Shown: one piece after another, positions 6,515 to 14,240 of the stretch
How the letters are laid out: each line of letters begins with the position of its first letter
How positions within the stretch are numbered: the first letter of the stretch is position 1
Made by a program: the position numbers and the translations under genes
The notes under the pieces: generated by a model
Database searches by the model: none
Seen by the model: only the letters and a program-made list of their open reading frames with translations
What the model was told of the DNA's origin: nothing
From: an uncultured Muribaculaceae bacterium
Lineage (GTDB): Bacteria; Bacteroidota; Bacteroidia; Bacteroidales; Muribaculaceae
NCBI GenBank assembly: GCA_910589095.1
Contig: CAJUSN010000025.1
Coordinates: 1-21,040, forward strand
Direction: 5' to 3'
DNA length: 21,040 nt

Positions 6515-7754
6515 AACCACTCTCACTGCATCACGCCGGGCTTCGCTTGCGTTGCTTGAAATGTCGGATGAGAAAATCAATTCGATTTTGGTCAGTATTG
6601 CAGATGCTTTGGAGGCCAATGCCGACTCTATATTGGAGGCCAATGCCAAGGATCTTGCTCGTCTTGACCCTGAGAATCCGCTATATGACCGCCTCCAGCT
6701 TACGCATGAGCGTATCGCTTCCATTGCGGGAGATATGCGCAACGTTGCGTTGTTGGAATCTCCTGTCGGAAGAGTACTTGGACATAGAGTTCTCCCCAAC
6801 GGGCTTGATTTGCGGAAAGTGAGTGTGCCGTTTGGTGTTGTGGGCGTGATTTACGAAGCGCGACCCAATGTTACTTACGATGTAACTTCGCTCTGTCTTA
6901 AATCCGGAAATGCCTGCGTGCTCAAAGGTGGCAAGGATGCGCTTGATACAAATAAGGCCTCCATTGGGTTGATTCACCGCGTACTTGCTGAAAATGGCTT
7001 GCCTGAAGCGTGTGTCACACTTCTTACCGGTTCTCATGGCGAGACCGAGGAATTGCTGAAAGCCAGAGGGCTGGTCGATTTGATTATCCCGCGTGGTGGG
7101 CGTCGACTTATTGAAGCGGTGCGGAATAATGCCCGTGTGCCGGTCATTGAGACCGGGGCAGGGGTGTGCCACGCCTATTTTGATGCTACCGGCGATAAGG
7201 AATTAGGAGCAAAGGTGATTCACAATGCCAAAACTCGGAGGGTGAGTGTGTGCAATGCTCTTGACTGTCTGGTGGTTCATTCCTCCCGATTAAGTGACTT
7301 GCCTGATCTTTGCCATCTCCTTGGCGACGACCGTGTGAAAATTTATGCCGATACGAGGGCTTATGAGGCGTTGGCCGGAAGTTATCCGTCAGATTATTTG
7401 CTGAAAGCCGTTGATGAGAGTTTCGGCTCAGAGTTCCTTTCCATGGCCATGGCTGTGAAGGCTGTGGATTCTCTTGAAGAAGCCATTGCGCATGTGAACC
7501 GCTATGGCTCAGGACATAGTGAAACTATAATAACGGCCGATGATGATGCCTCCAATAGGTTCGGCACCATGGTAGACGCAGCTTGCGTATACACCAACGC
7601 GCCCACATCGTGGACGGATGGTGCTCAATTCGGTCTCGGAGCGGAAATAGGTATATCAACCCAAAAATTGCATGCCCGTGGCCCCATGGCTCTCGATGAA
7701 TTGAATACTTACAAATGGCTCATCAGTGGCAATGGTCAACTCAGACCGCGTTGA
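6501..7754 (+). CDS. proA: Glutamate-5-semialdehyde dehydrogenase (gamma-glutamyl phosphate reductase)
   Basis: ProA reduces gamma-glutamyl phosphate with NADPH to glutamate semialdehyde, which cyclises to P5C for ProC. I take the ATG at 6501 (MNNLETTLTASR, 417 aa) because family members start close to this point; an in-frame ATG at 6483 would give 423 aa. Seen: VPFGVVGVIYEARPNVT, KSGNACVLKGGKDA, and the catalytic cysteine region KTRRVSVCNALDCLVVH, then GLGAEIGISTQKLHARGPM near the C-terminus. All are typical. The start lies inside the end of proB (14-nt overlap). It is the last gene of the adk-proCBA unit; no convincing intrinsic terminator follows. Confidence 0.95.
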   Translation: MNNLETTLTASRRASLALLEMSDEKINSILVSIADALEANADSILEANAKDLARLDPENPLYDRLQLTHERIASIAGDMRNVALLESPVGRVLGHRVLPNGLDLRKVSVPFGVVGVIYEARPNVTYDVTSLCLKSGNACVLKGGKDALDTNKASIGLIHRVLAENGLPEACVTLLTGSHGETEELLKARGLVDLIIPRGGRRLIEAVRNNARVPVIETGAGVCHAYFDATGDKELGAKVIHNAKTRRVSVCNALDCLVVHSSRLSDLPDLCHLLGDDRVKIYADTRAYEALAGSYPSDYLLKAVDESFGSEFLSMAMAVKAVDSLEEAIAHVNRYGSGHSETIITADDDASNRFGTMVDAACVYTNAPTSWTDGAQFGLGAEIGISTQKLHARGPMALDELNTYKWLISGNGQLRPR

Positions 7755-7792
7755 GCTTGTTTGTGATTGGTAAAAACGGCGGATTTGTTATA

Positions 7793-7812
7793 CCGATTTT
7801 GCGCAAAATTGG
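7793..7812. promoter_or_regulatory. 20-bp near-palindrome upstream of the PCMD gene
   Basis: The core ATTTTGCGCAAAAT (7796-7809) is a perfect palindrome, extended by CC/GG pairs at the ends with one G-T mismatch. It is about 33 nt before the -7 box of the PCMD gene and 38 nt after the proA stop. A dimeric regulator site or a weak proA transcript end are both possible; there is no T-run after it. Confidence 0.35.
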
Positions 7813-7844
7813 AGAAAAACACCACTGTATTAATGTTTATTCAT

Positions 7845-7852
7845 TAACTTTG
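7845..7852 (+). promoter_or_regulatory. Candidate Bacteroidetes -7 box for the PCMD gene
   Basis: TAACTTTG matches TAnnTTTG exactly. No clear -33 TTTG is found at the usual spacing. It implies a 5' leader of about 85 nt. The remainder of the 190-nt gap after proA holds the palindrome at 7793-7812 and nothing else I can name. Confidence 0.5.
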
Positions 7853-7944
7853 TAGCCATTTTTAGAGTTCGGGTGTTATAACAATAAGATGAGTCATTCG
7901 TAGATTCATTACGCCGTTTAAACTTTATTACAGTTCGTCAGATT

Positions 7945-8901
7945 ATGAAATTCATTCGTTTAACAGTTTCAATCGTAGCTGCTGTGTCAGCATCTATAAT
8001 AGCACAAGCAGGTGTTGAGCCGCTGCGTTATGGAAATTTCAATACTTGGGTAACCAGAAATCTTAAGGAATCCGGTCTTATTGGTGGTCATCAGAAGACA
8101 GTCTATGAGATTGGCCCTACGCAGACCATTTCAGGCAACAAGGCCTATAGCAACCTGGGTGGTTCGCCTTGGGCCACAAGTAATGTATATGCCAAGGTAA
8201 AGGGCATAGAGAAGTGCTCCAACGCCGTTTATCCTGCCAACAGAGGTTCGGCCGCAAACAAGTGCGCCAAACTTGCTTCACAGATTGAGACTGTGACGGT
8301 GTTGGGTATGATCGACATGAAAGTGATGGTGGCTGGCTCTATTTTTCTGGGTCGCATGATCGAGCCGATAACAAGCACTTCAAATCCATATTCAAAAATG
8401 GAAATGGGTGTGCCATATACCAAGAAACCGAAAAATCTTGTGTTTGACTATCGCGTTGAGATGCCTAATGTCAACACTCGCACTAAAGCCACCGGATTTG
8501 GTGGTACCAAGACTCTCCAAGGACGCGATGCTGCCGTGGCTTTTGTCATGCTTCAACACAGATGGGAAGATGCAAAAGGAAATATCCATGCCAAGCGTGT
8601 GGCCACAGGCGGGGAGAAGTTCACCCGTTCAACTAATTGGGTCAACGGTCACAGGTTGCCCCTCGTTTATGGCGATTGTTCGAAGAAAGCCGGTTGGTCA
8701 TGGTTGGGACTCCGAGGTAAAAACAACGCTTATTATGCCCGAAATTCCAAAGGTAAGATGGTGCCTGTGATTGAAGAGGGGTGGGACGCAAATGCGCAAC
8801 CTACACATATAATAGTGGAGATGAGTGCCGGCAGTGGCGAGCCTTATGTCGGAACCCCCGGCTTGACTCTGTATGTTGACAACGTCGGACTTGAAATTTG
8901 A
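7945..8901 (+). CDS. Secreted PCMD-domain protein (PF13201-like)
   Basis: This 318-aa protein has a Sec signal peptide (residues 1-22, cleavage after AQA), so it is exported. The mature part opens with YGNFNTWVTRNL (29-40), the 'gnFe.W' start seen in PCMD domains; then AGSIFLGRM (130-138), VPYTKKPKNLVFDYRVEMP (156-174) and a C-terminal PTHIIVEMSAGSG...GTPGLTLYVDNVGL (286-316), the closing beta-strand pattern of PF13201. PCMD means putative carbohydrate metabolism domain; these proteins occur in gut Bacteroidetes and are presumed to bind glycans at the cell surface, but I know of no proven activity. There is no SusC/SusD or glycoside hydrolase beside it. It is a single-gene unit with its own promoter box and a convergent terminator. 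Confidence 0.8.
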   Translation: MKFIRLTVSIVAAVSASIIAQAGVEPLRYGNFNTWVTRNLKESGLIGGHQKTVYEIGPTQTISGNKAYSNLGGSPWATSNVYAKVKGIEKCSNAVYPANRGSAANKCAKLASQIETVTVLGMIDMKVMVAGSIFLGRMIEPITSTSNPYSKMEMGVPYTKKPKNLVFDYRVEMPNVNTRTKATGFGGTKTLQGRDAAVAFVMLQHRWEDAKGNIHAKRVATGGEKFTRSTNWVNGHRLPLVYGDCSKKAGWSWLGLRGKNNAYYARNSKGKMVPVIEEGWDANAQPTHIIVEMSAGSGEPYVGTPGLTLYVDNVGLEI

Positions 8902-8926
8902 TCACGTTTTCAGATTGTTGAAATAA

Positions 8927-8966
8927 CAATGCCGCGGCAGCCTTGTGTGAGACTGTCGCGGCATTG
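8927..8966. terminator. Bidirectional terminator hairpin
   Basis: Arms 8927-8940 (CAATGCCGCGGCAG) and 8953-8966 pair over 14 bp with one G-U, around a 12-nt loop. It lies between the PCMD gene stop (8901, plus) and the TIGR04076 gene stop (8981, minus). On the minus strand the stem is followed by a T-rich TTGTTATTTC, giving a fair intrinsic terminator for the pta operon; on the plus strand CTTTGAGTTGTTG follows. Confidence 0.75.
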
Positions 8967-8980
8967 CTTTGAGTTGTTGT

Positions 8981-9412
8981 TCAAAGAGCCGTCACTTTGA
9001 ATATTACCGGGCGAGTGCCGTCCGGGCAGCTGACAATAGCCTGATTGTCCGATAGAGCAGGGGCACACTCTGTGGTTTCGCCCTGAGAAAGAGCCGCCAT
9101 GACATAAGGCTTGAGGGCGCGCCAGGCATTGGGGCATATATGTTCGCCGTGCGCGAAGGAATCCAGATTCAAAGGATTGATTTCAAATTTGTCGCCCACT
9201 TTGTGACGTTGGCACGGCCCGGCTTCAGGATCTGAAAGGTAGCGGCACTGAAGTTCATCGAAACATTGGCAGCGTACCACCTCTACTTGGCACTTTCCGG
9301 CCATACGCGGCTTTTTCGGTGAGACGGATGCAAATAATGTTGCCGGTTTCCACAACAGGGCAGCTGCTGAAATAAGCGCGTAACGGCAAAAACTTCTTCT
9401 GTCGGTTGACAT
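8981..9412 (-). CDS. TIGR04076 family protein with Tat-like signal
   Basis: This 143-aa protein has a twin-arginine-like leader (TDRRSFCR at 3-10, hydrophobic stretch to about residue 28), so it may be exported folded. The mature domain resembles the TIGR04076 family: a short strand with VEVVRCQC (43-50), VGDKFEI (72-78), HICPNAWRALKPYVMAL-like helix (91-107) and the C-terminal ACCPDG.RPV-type motif, here SCPDGTRPVIFKV (128-140). Nine cysteines (9, 41, 48, 50, 56, 67, 93, 116, 129) suggest metal binding or disulphides. The function of this family is unknown to me. It starts 6 nt after the AGCS symporter stop, so the two are almost certainly co-translated; a terminator follows at 8927-8966. 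Confidence 0.7.
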   Translation of the reverse strand: MSTDRRSFCRYALISAAALLWKPATLFASVSPKKPRMAGKCQVEVVRCQCFDELQCRYLSDPEAGPCQRHKVGDKFEINPLNLDSFAHGEHICPNAWRALKPYVMAALSQGETTECAPALSDNQAIVSCPDGTRPVIFKVTAL

Positions 9413-9418
9413 ATTCGG

Positions 9419-10825
9419 TCAGATTTCTGATTCGGCAAGCATAGATTCGCCTCGGGGTTGGGAAAAATAGGCTTCGGATTCTTCCCGCACTCTTTTGCGC
9501 AGTAAAATCAAAGTGAGCATGGTTGGGAATGCCATGCACGCATAGAACAGGTCGCATAGTCCAACTGCGGCGTCAAGCGAGATTACAGCGAAGATAATGA
9601 GAGTGGCAATGAAAAACCAAAGATAGGCCTTTTCGCCTTTGGAGCCGAAAAGATAGCGGGCGCATCGGCGCCCATAGAATGAGTAGCTGAACATGGATGA
9701 TAGGGCAAAGCATGTCACAATGACCATAAGCAGGAATTCGCCACCGGGTATTGCAGATCCGAAAGCGTCCATAGCTACCGATAACCCTTTCACACCTTCA
9801 ACTGCAGTGAGATCGCCGCAGAGCAGAATTGCAAGGGCTGTCAGAGTGCATACGAATCCTGAGTCAATGGCGGGTCCAAGCATTGCCACGAGGCCCTCTT
9901 TTACCGGTTGCCGGCAGGATGATGTGCCGTGCATGATGGAGGCTGTGCCCACTCCTGCATCGTTCACCAGGGCAGCGCGACGCGCCCCTATGATAGCCAC
10001 TCCGGCCAATGCCCCCCATCCGGCGCGCAGACTGAACGCTTCGTTGAAAATGGAAGCGAACACGGCTGGCACGTCGGCCAGATGAGTCATAATGATGTAG
10101 AGCACCATCAGGAAGTAGGCACCTACCATAAATGGTACGAGAACTGACGCAACTGACGCTATACGTTTAACTCCTCCCACCACAACCAGCGTCACAACGG
10201 CCGCTATGATAAGCCCAATGATGAAACGGGTGACAAGAGGATAGTCGACAGTGGTTATCCGCGAAACGGTGGAGAGTGTGGCCTCTGTAAGCTGGTTGGC
10301 ATTCATAATACATAACGTGCCGAACATACCGGCAACGGCAAAGAACGTAGCCATAGGCAACCAACGGCGCGGAAGGCCATGGCGAATTATGTGCATGGGT
10401 CCTCCGAAGGGGTGCCCATCGCTGTCGAATGTGCGGTAACGGATGGCTAATACACCTTCGTGGAATTTGGTCGACATTCCCACGATGGCACTTACCCACA
10501 TCCAGAAGATGGCACCGGGGCCACCCATTACAAGAGCGATGGCCACACCGGCAATATTGCCCATACCCACAGTGGCGGCAACAACCGAAGCAAGAGCCTG
10601 AGCCGAGGAAATTTCTCCTGAACCGCCGCTTTTGCTTGACCGGAGCGCGCGGAGTGCTTCCGGGAGGCGCCTTAGCGAAATCATCCCACTGTAGAAGAAC
10701 AGGAAGAGTCCGCCTCCAATGAGGGCTATAAAAAGGGGATAGCCACACACTGTGTCGGCTATCCCGGTAATGTATTTTCCTAATGTATCCAAATTAAACG
10801 GATAATATGGATTTACGGAAATCAA
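9419..10825 (-). CDS. AGCS-family sodium:alanine/glycine symporter
   Basis: This 468-aa inner-membrane protein has about ten to eleven hydrophobic helices. The AGCS signature lies at 85-130: TVGMGNIAGVAIALVMGGPG followed by AIFWMW and a KFHE motif. Also typical is FGGPMHIIRHGL (145-156 region) and the GVGTASIMHGTSSCRQPVKEG stretch (shortened AGCS pattern 'G.G.apia.a.a...p..qG'). The family imports small neutral amino acids with Na+; the exact substrate cannot be read from sequence. The ATG overlaps the ddh stop by 4 nt, giving tight coupling with diaminopimelate dehydrogenase, and the TIGR04076 gene follows after 6 nt. Because of ddh, uptake of an amino acid tied to the aspartate/lysine pathway or peptidoglycan turnover is possible but only inferred. 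Confidence 0.9.
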   Translation of the reverse strand: MISVNPYYPFNLDTLGKYITGIADTVCGYPLFIALIGGGLFLFFYSGMISLRRLPEALRALRSSKSGGSGEISSAQALASVVAATVGMGNIAGVAIALVMGGPGAIFWMWVSAIVGMSTKFHEGVLAIRYRTFDSDGHPFGGPMHIIRHGLPRRWLPMATFFAVAGMFGTLCIMNANQLTEATLSTVSRITTVDYPLVTRFIIGLIIAAVVTLVVVGGVKRIASVASVLVPFMVGAYFLMVLYIIMTHLADVPAVFASIFNEAFSLRAGWGALAGVAIIGARRAALVNDAGVGTASIMHGTSSCRQPVKEGLVAMLGPAIDSGFVCTLTALAILLCGDLTAVEGVKGLSVAMDAFGSAIPGGEFLLMVIVTCFALSSMFSYSFYGRRCARYLFGSKGEKAYLWFFIATLIIFAVISLDAAVGLCDLFYACMAFPTMLTLILLRKRVREESEAYFSQPRGESMLAESEI

Positions 10826-11718
10826 ACAAGAGCGCGAATGAGTTCATCGCGGTCGCCCGGTAGAAGATCAATCACGGGGATTTCAATCATGGTGTAAGCT
10901 CCGGGAGCCTGTTTCATGGAAGCGCGGGCAACATCCACCAGAATCTGGGCCGTGAGGGCCGGATTGTTGATTTTCATATCGAACTCGAACAATTGGTTCT
11001 GGGTTTTTCCGCTCACGCCCTTACGGGTCATGTTCACACCATGGCCCATATCCTTGACAGCGTCAACTGATTCAACAGCCATAACGTGTGTTTCATCCGA
11101 TGCAAAATAAGGATCGGCCTTTACGGCAGCTGCTACCTCTTCGAGTTTGGCGCCATCTTCCAGCTCAACATAAACCATGCGGCGGTGAATACCGGTGCCT
11201 AATGGAATGGTCATGGAGAGGGCATTTTTTACGCCGGGCTTGGACTTCACGCATACAGTGTGGCCCATGCTCATTCCAGGGCCGAAGTTTGTATAGGTGA
11301 GCCCTTTTGGGGCTGCTGCCTGAAGAAGGGCGCGCACAACTGAGTCGCTTCCGGGATCCCAGCCTGCCGAAATGACGGCAACTGTTCCATTTTCGCGGGC
11401 CACTTTGTCAAGCGATGAGCGGAGCTCAACTATTTTCGAGTGGATGTCAAAAGAATCAACCGTATTTATGCCCATGGCAAGATATTTCACAGCATTCTTT
11501 TCAACTTCGCGGGTGGGAGTGCAGAGGATTGCCACATCCACTTTGCCAAGTTCAGTGATATCAGTCACCACGGGATATGCTGCGAGTTCAGCCGGCTTTT
11601 CGCTGACCGAGCGGCGAACCACGCCGGCCACTTCGAAGTCAGGAGCAGCTTCCAGCGCTTCAACCACGAACCGACCGATATTGCCGTAACCAACTACGGC
11701 TGCTTTGATTTTATTCAT
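10822..11718 (-). CDS. ddh: meso-Diaminopimelate dehydrogenase
   Basis: Ddh reversibly aminates L-2-amino-6-oxopimelate (from tetrahydrodipicolinate) with NADPH and ammonia to meso-DAP, a one-step route to lysine and the peptidoglycan crosslink residue. The 298-aa protein has the nucleotide loop VVGYGNIGR (8-16), VVRRS (33-37), a CTPTREVE motif (66-73) and the diagnostic ISAGWDPGSDS (116-126 region) with NFGPGMSMGHTV shortly after. It is 42 nt downstream of ackA and overlaps the AGCS gene by 4 nt. A weak -7-like TACTTTTT lies in the ackA-ddh gap (minus strand), so an internal promoter is possible. Ammonia use puts it beside gdhA as a second route of nitrogen entry. Confidence 0.93.
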   Translation of the reverse strand: MNKIKAAVVGYGNIGRFVVEALEAAPDFEVAGVVRRSVSEKPAELAAYPVVTDITELGKVDVAILCTPTREVEKNAVKYLAMGINTVDSFDIHSKIVELRSSLDKVARENGTVAVISAGWDPGSDSVVRALLQAAAPKGLTYTNFGPGMSMGHTVCVKSKPGVKNALSMTIPLGTGIHRRMVYVELEDGAKLEEVAAAVKADPYFASDETHVMAVESVDAVKDMGHGVNMTRKGVSGKTQNQLFEFDMKINNPALTAQILVDVARASMKQAPGAYTMIEIPVIDLLPGDRDELIRALV

Positions 11719-11725
11719 ACTATAA

Positions 11726-11759
11726 AAATGAGGAGGTTAGAAAAAGTATAAATGAGGAG
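11726..11759. repeat. Short direct repeat in the ackA-ddh spacer
   Basis: AAATGAGGAG occurs at 11726-11735 and 11750-11759, spaced by 24 nt from start to start, with flanking similarity (GTTAG / ATTAA). It fills most of the 42-nt gap and looks like a small local duplication. It may be chance or a remnant of spacer expansion. Confidence 0.5.
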
Positions 11760-11760
11760 A

Positions 11761-12963
11761 TTAAAGTTTCGATACAATGTCGCGGGTGTCGCGGGCAATC
11801 ATGAGTTCCTCATCGGTGGGGATCACAACTACTTTCACGCGCGATGCGGGGGTGGAGATGAGGGTTTCGGTGCCACGTGTGCGGCTGTTGACCTCTTCAT
11901 CAATGTCAACACCAATGAAGCCCAGAGGCTTGCACACATTGAGACGAACGCCAGTCTGGTTTTCGCCTACACCCCCGGTAAACACAATTACATCCAGACC
12001 GCCCATTTCGGCAGCATATGCCCCGATGTATTTGAGGATACGGAGTTCATACATGTCAAGCGCAAGTTTTGCACGTTCATCGCCTGCATTTACAGCGGCT
12101 TCGATTTCGCGCATGTCATTGCTTATGCCTGAAACGCCTGCCACACCGCTCTCCTTGTTGATAAGCGTCTGCACCTGTGCGGCCGTCATGTTGTGCTTGG
12201 TCATGAGGTATGTGATGGCTCCCGGATCTATGTCGCCGGTGCGTGTGCCCATCATGAGACCTTCGGTGGGGGTGAGGCCCATGGAAGTGTCAACGCTTTT
12301 GCCACCGTCAACAGCTGTGATCGAACCACCGTTGCCAATGTGGCAAGTAACCATTTTGGTTTTCTGAAGGTCGAGGCCCAGGAATTCAGCCGCACGCTGG
12401 CTCACGTAGCGGTGGCTGGTGCCATGGAATCCGTAGCGGCGTACGCCATCCTCGGTGTAATATTTGTAGGGGAGGGCATACATGAAGCTGCGTGCGGGCA
12501 TTGTCTGGTGGAAAGCTGTGTCGAACACACCTACCTGCGGAACATCGGGCATAAGAGAGGTGATGGCCTCGATTCCGGTGATGTTGGCTGGATTGTGGAG
12601 CGGGGCAAGATCATAGCAATCCTTTACCTGCTGAATCACTTCAGGCGTGATCAGAACGCTGGAGGCAAATTTCTCACCTCCGTGTACCACACGGTGGCCC
12701 ACAGCGTCAATTTCGCTATATGATTTGATGCAGCCATTGACGGGGTCGGTGAGATTCTTGAGGATGGCTTCAACGGCCTGCTTATGGTCTATGTGACCGA
12801 GTTCGGTTATCTCTTTGGAGCCGTCGGCTTTCTTGAATTTAAGGAAGCCGTCGGGTAGACCTATTTTTTCCACGCCTCCTTCAGCCAGAGTGGCGTCAGT
12901 TGCAGTGTCGATGAGTTTGTATTTTACAGAGCTGCTGCCGCAGTTGAGCACAAGTATCTTCAT
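11761..12963 (-). CDS. ackA: Acetate kinase
   Basis: AckA makes ATP and acetate from acetyl phosphate and ADP, the substrate-level phosphorylation step of acetate fermentation. The 400-aa length is standard. Seen: the N-terminal phosphate loop LVLNCGSSSVKYKLID (4-19), GHRVVHGGE, the FHGTSHRYV motif, HIGNGGS, GLTPTEGLMMGTRTGDIDPG (substrate pocket with the catalytic Arg and Asp) and the C-terminal VFTGGVGEN. It begins 27 nt after pta and is followed after 42 nt by ddh, so it sits inside a probable pta-ackA-ddh-AGCS-TIGR04076 transcript. Confidence 0.96.
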   Translation of the reverse strand: MKILVLNCGSSSVKYKLIDTATDATLAEGGVEKIGLPDGFLKFKKADGSKEITELGHIDHKQAVEAILKNLTDPVNGCIKSYSEIDAVGHRVVHGGEKFASSVLITPEVIQQVKDCYDLAPLHNPANITGIEAITSLMPDVPQVGVFDTAFHQTMPARSFMYALPYKYYTEDGVRRYGFHGTSHRYVSQRAAEFLGLDLQKTKMVTCHIGNGGSITAVDGGKSVDTSMGLTPTEGLMMGTRTGDIDPGAITYLMTKHNMTAAQVQTLINKESGVAGVSGISNDMREIEAAVNAGDERAKLALDMYELRILKYIGAYAAEMGGLDVIVFTGGVGENQTGVRLNVCKPLGFIGVDIDEEVNSRTRGTETLISTPASRVKVVVIPTDEELMIARDTRDIVSKL

Positions 12964-12990
12964 TGTTGGATGAATTTTTATCGGTTGGTG

Positions 12991-14007
12991 TTATGAGTTT
13001 TCCTTAAGACCTATGGCCTGGTTGCAGGTCATGATGATGGTTTTGTAGATGTCCTCGGGGAAGCATCCGCGCGACAGGTCATTGACCGGTGCGGCAAGAC
13101 CCTGGAGAACAGGACCCACTGCCTGTACATTGCCAAGGCGCTGAACAAGTTTGTAGGCAATGTTTCCAACCTCGAGCGATGGGAACACGAGTACATTGGC
13201 GCGACCGCTCAACGGGCTGTCAGGGCTCTTTGTGTGAGCCACGCCGGGCACAATTGCTGCGTCGGCCTGAAGCTCGCCGTCAATGATGAGGTTGGGGCTC
13301 ATTTCACGGGCAATGCGGGTTGCTTCGATAACTTTGTCCACACGCTCGTGCTTGGCGCTTCCTTTGGTGGAGAAGCTCAGCATGGCCACGCGTGGCTCTA
13401 TGCCGGCAATATCGCGTGCGGTCTGTGCTGCGGAAATGGCAATCTGAGCAAGCTCACGTGCGGTAGGATCGGGTACCACGGCGCAATCGGCAAACACCAT
13501 CAGGCCGTCGGTTCCGAATGGGAGGCCCTTGGGAAGCAACATGAGGAAAGCTCCCGAAACAACATCGATTCCGGGTTGTGTCTTTATAACTTGAAAAGCT
13601 GCGCGGAGCACATTGCCTGTTGTGTTCATGGCACCGGCCACCTGTCCGTCGGCATCACCGGCCTTAACCATGAGGCAGCCAAGGTAGAGTGGATTGGCTG
13701 TGGTGAGTCGAGCCTGTTCCATGGAGATACCTTTCTTTTTGCGGAGCTCGTAGAAGAGCGGGGCGTAGCGATCGATAACCGATTCATCGGCCGGGTCCAC
13801 TATAGTGGCGCGTTCAATGTTTGTGAGCTTGAGCTCTTCGGACATTGCCATGATGTCATCTCGGTTGCCGATGAGGATGATTTCGGCGAGGCCGTCGGAA
13901 AGTATGCGGTTGGCGGCGGTCAGAGTGCGGGGTTCGGTACCCTCGGGCAGTACAATGCGCTGAGGATTGGCTTTTGCCTTGCGGGTAAGCTTTTCGAAAA
14001 GTGTCAT
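12991..14007 (-). CDS. pta: Phosphate acetyltransferase
   Basis: Pta converts acetyl-CoA and phosphate to acetyl phosphate for AckA. At 338 aa it is the short single-domain form, without the N-terminal regulatory domains of the E. coli protein. Seen: PEGTEPRTLTAANRIL near the N-terminus, ANPLYLGCLMVKAGDADGQVAGA in pieces around 104-126, MLSFSTKGSAKHE near 212, and the C-terminal KSPDSPLSGRANVLVFPSL with GPVLQGLAAPVNDLSRGC. It is first in the minus-strand unit and lies below its own TAnnTTTG box at 14089-14096; the gdhA terminator separates it from gdhA. Confidence 0.95.
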   Translation of the reverse strand: MTLFEKLTRKAKANPQRIVLPEGTEPRTLTAANRILSDGLAEIILIGNRDDIMAMSEELKLTNIERATIVDPADESVIDRYAPLFYELRKKKGISMEQARLTTANPLYLGCLMVKAGDADGQVAGAMNTTGNVLRAAFQVIKTQPGIDVVSGAFLMLLPKGLPFGTDGLMVFADCAVVPDPTARELAQIAISAAQTARDIAGIEPRVAMLSFSTKGSAKHERVDKVIEATRIAREMSPNLIIDGELQADAAIVPGVAHTKSPDSPLSGRANVLVFPSLEVGNIAYKLVQRLGNVQAVGPVLQGLAAPVNDLSRGCFPEDIYKTIIMTCNQAIGLKENS

Positions 14008-14088
14008 AATTTTAAGTTTGACAATTGTTTATGGTTATGTTGCCATACGGCTTTGACGGCGGTGGCCTCATTGTTTGCCACGCAACTG

Positions 14089-14096
14089 CAAATTTA
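14089..14096 (-). promoter_or_regulatory. Candidate Bacteroidetes -7 box for pta operon
   Basis: The minus strand reads TAAATTTG, an exact TAnnTTTG match, giving a leader of about 75 nt before pta. A TTTTG on the minus strand at 14111-14115 is only about 14 nt upstream, shorter than the usual -33 spacing. An inverted repeat at 14132-14169 lies just upstream. Confidence 0.5.
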
Positions 14097-14131
14097 GTGA
14101 AACTCCCACGCAAAATCAATAAATAGATTGA

Positions 14132-14169
14132 TTTTTTCACACTTGGCAACTGAAAAAAGTGTGAAAAAA
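14132..14169. repeat. Inverted repeat between gdhA terminator and pta promoter
   Basis: Arms 14132-14144 (TTTTTTCACACTT) and 14157-14169 are perfect complements (13 bp) around a 12-nt loop. Because both arms end in A/T runs the hairpin could support the preceding gdhA terminator, whose minus-strand T-run is the same A6 tract at 14164-14169. A protein site upstream of the pta promoter is the alternative. Confidence 0.55.
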
Positions 14170-14174
14170 CAGCG

Positions 14175-14209
14175 AGGCGGTGTGTCAAGTTTCTATTGAC
14201 ACACCGCCT
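14175..14209 (-). terminator. Intrinsic terminator of gdhA
   Basis: Arms 14175-14188 (AGGCGGTGTGTCAA) and 14196-14209 pair perfectly over 14 bp with a 7-nt loop. On the minus strand, the direction of gdhA, the stem is followed by CGCTG and then six T. It lies 32 nt after the gdhA stop. This is the clearest intrinsic terminator in the window. Confidence 0.85.
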
Positions 14210-14240
14210 TATACGTTGGGAATTACTCGTTGGGAAATCC

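Noticed and set aside
7755..7792. Possible proA terminator (CGG...CCG)
   Set aside because: Only 3-4 bp can pair and no T-run follows.
13234..14097. Long plus-strand open frame (287 codons) opposite pta
   Set aside because: pta on the other strand has full motifs; this frame is Cys/His-rich shadow translation.
14214..14236. CGTTGGGAA direct repeat just after gdhA
   Set aside because: Nine bases at a 14-nt distance with no other structure; probably chance.
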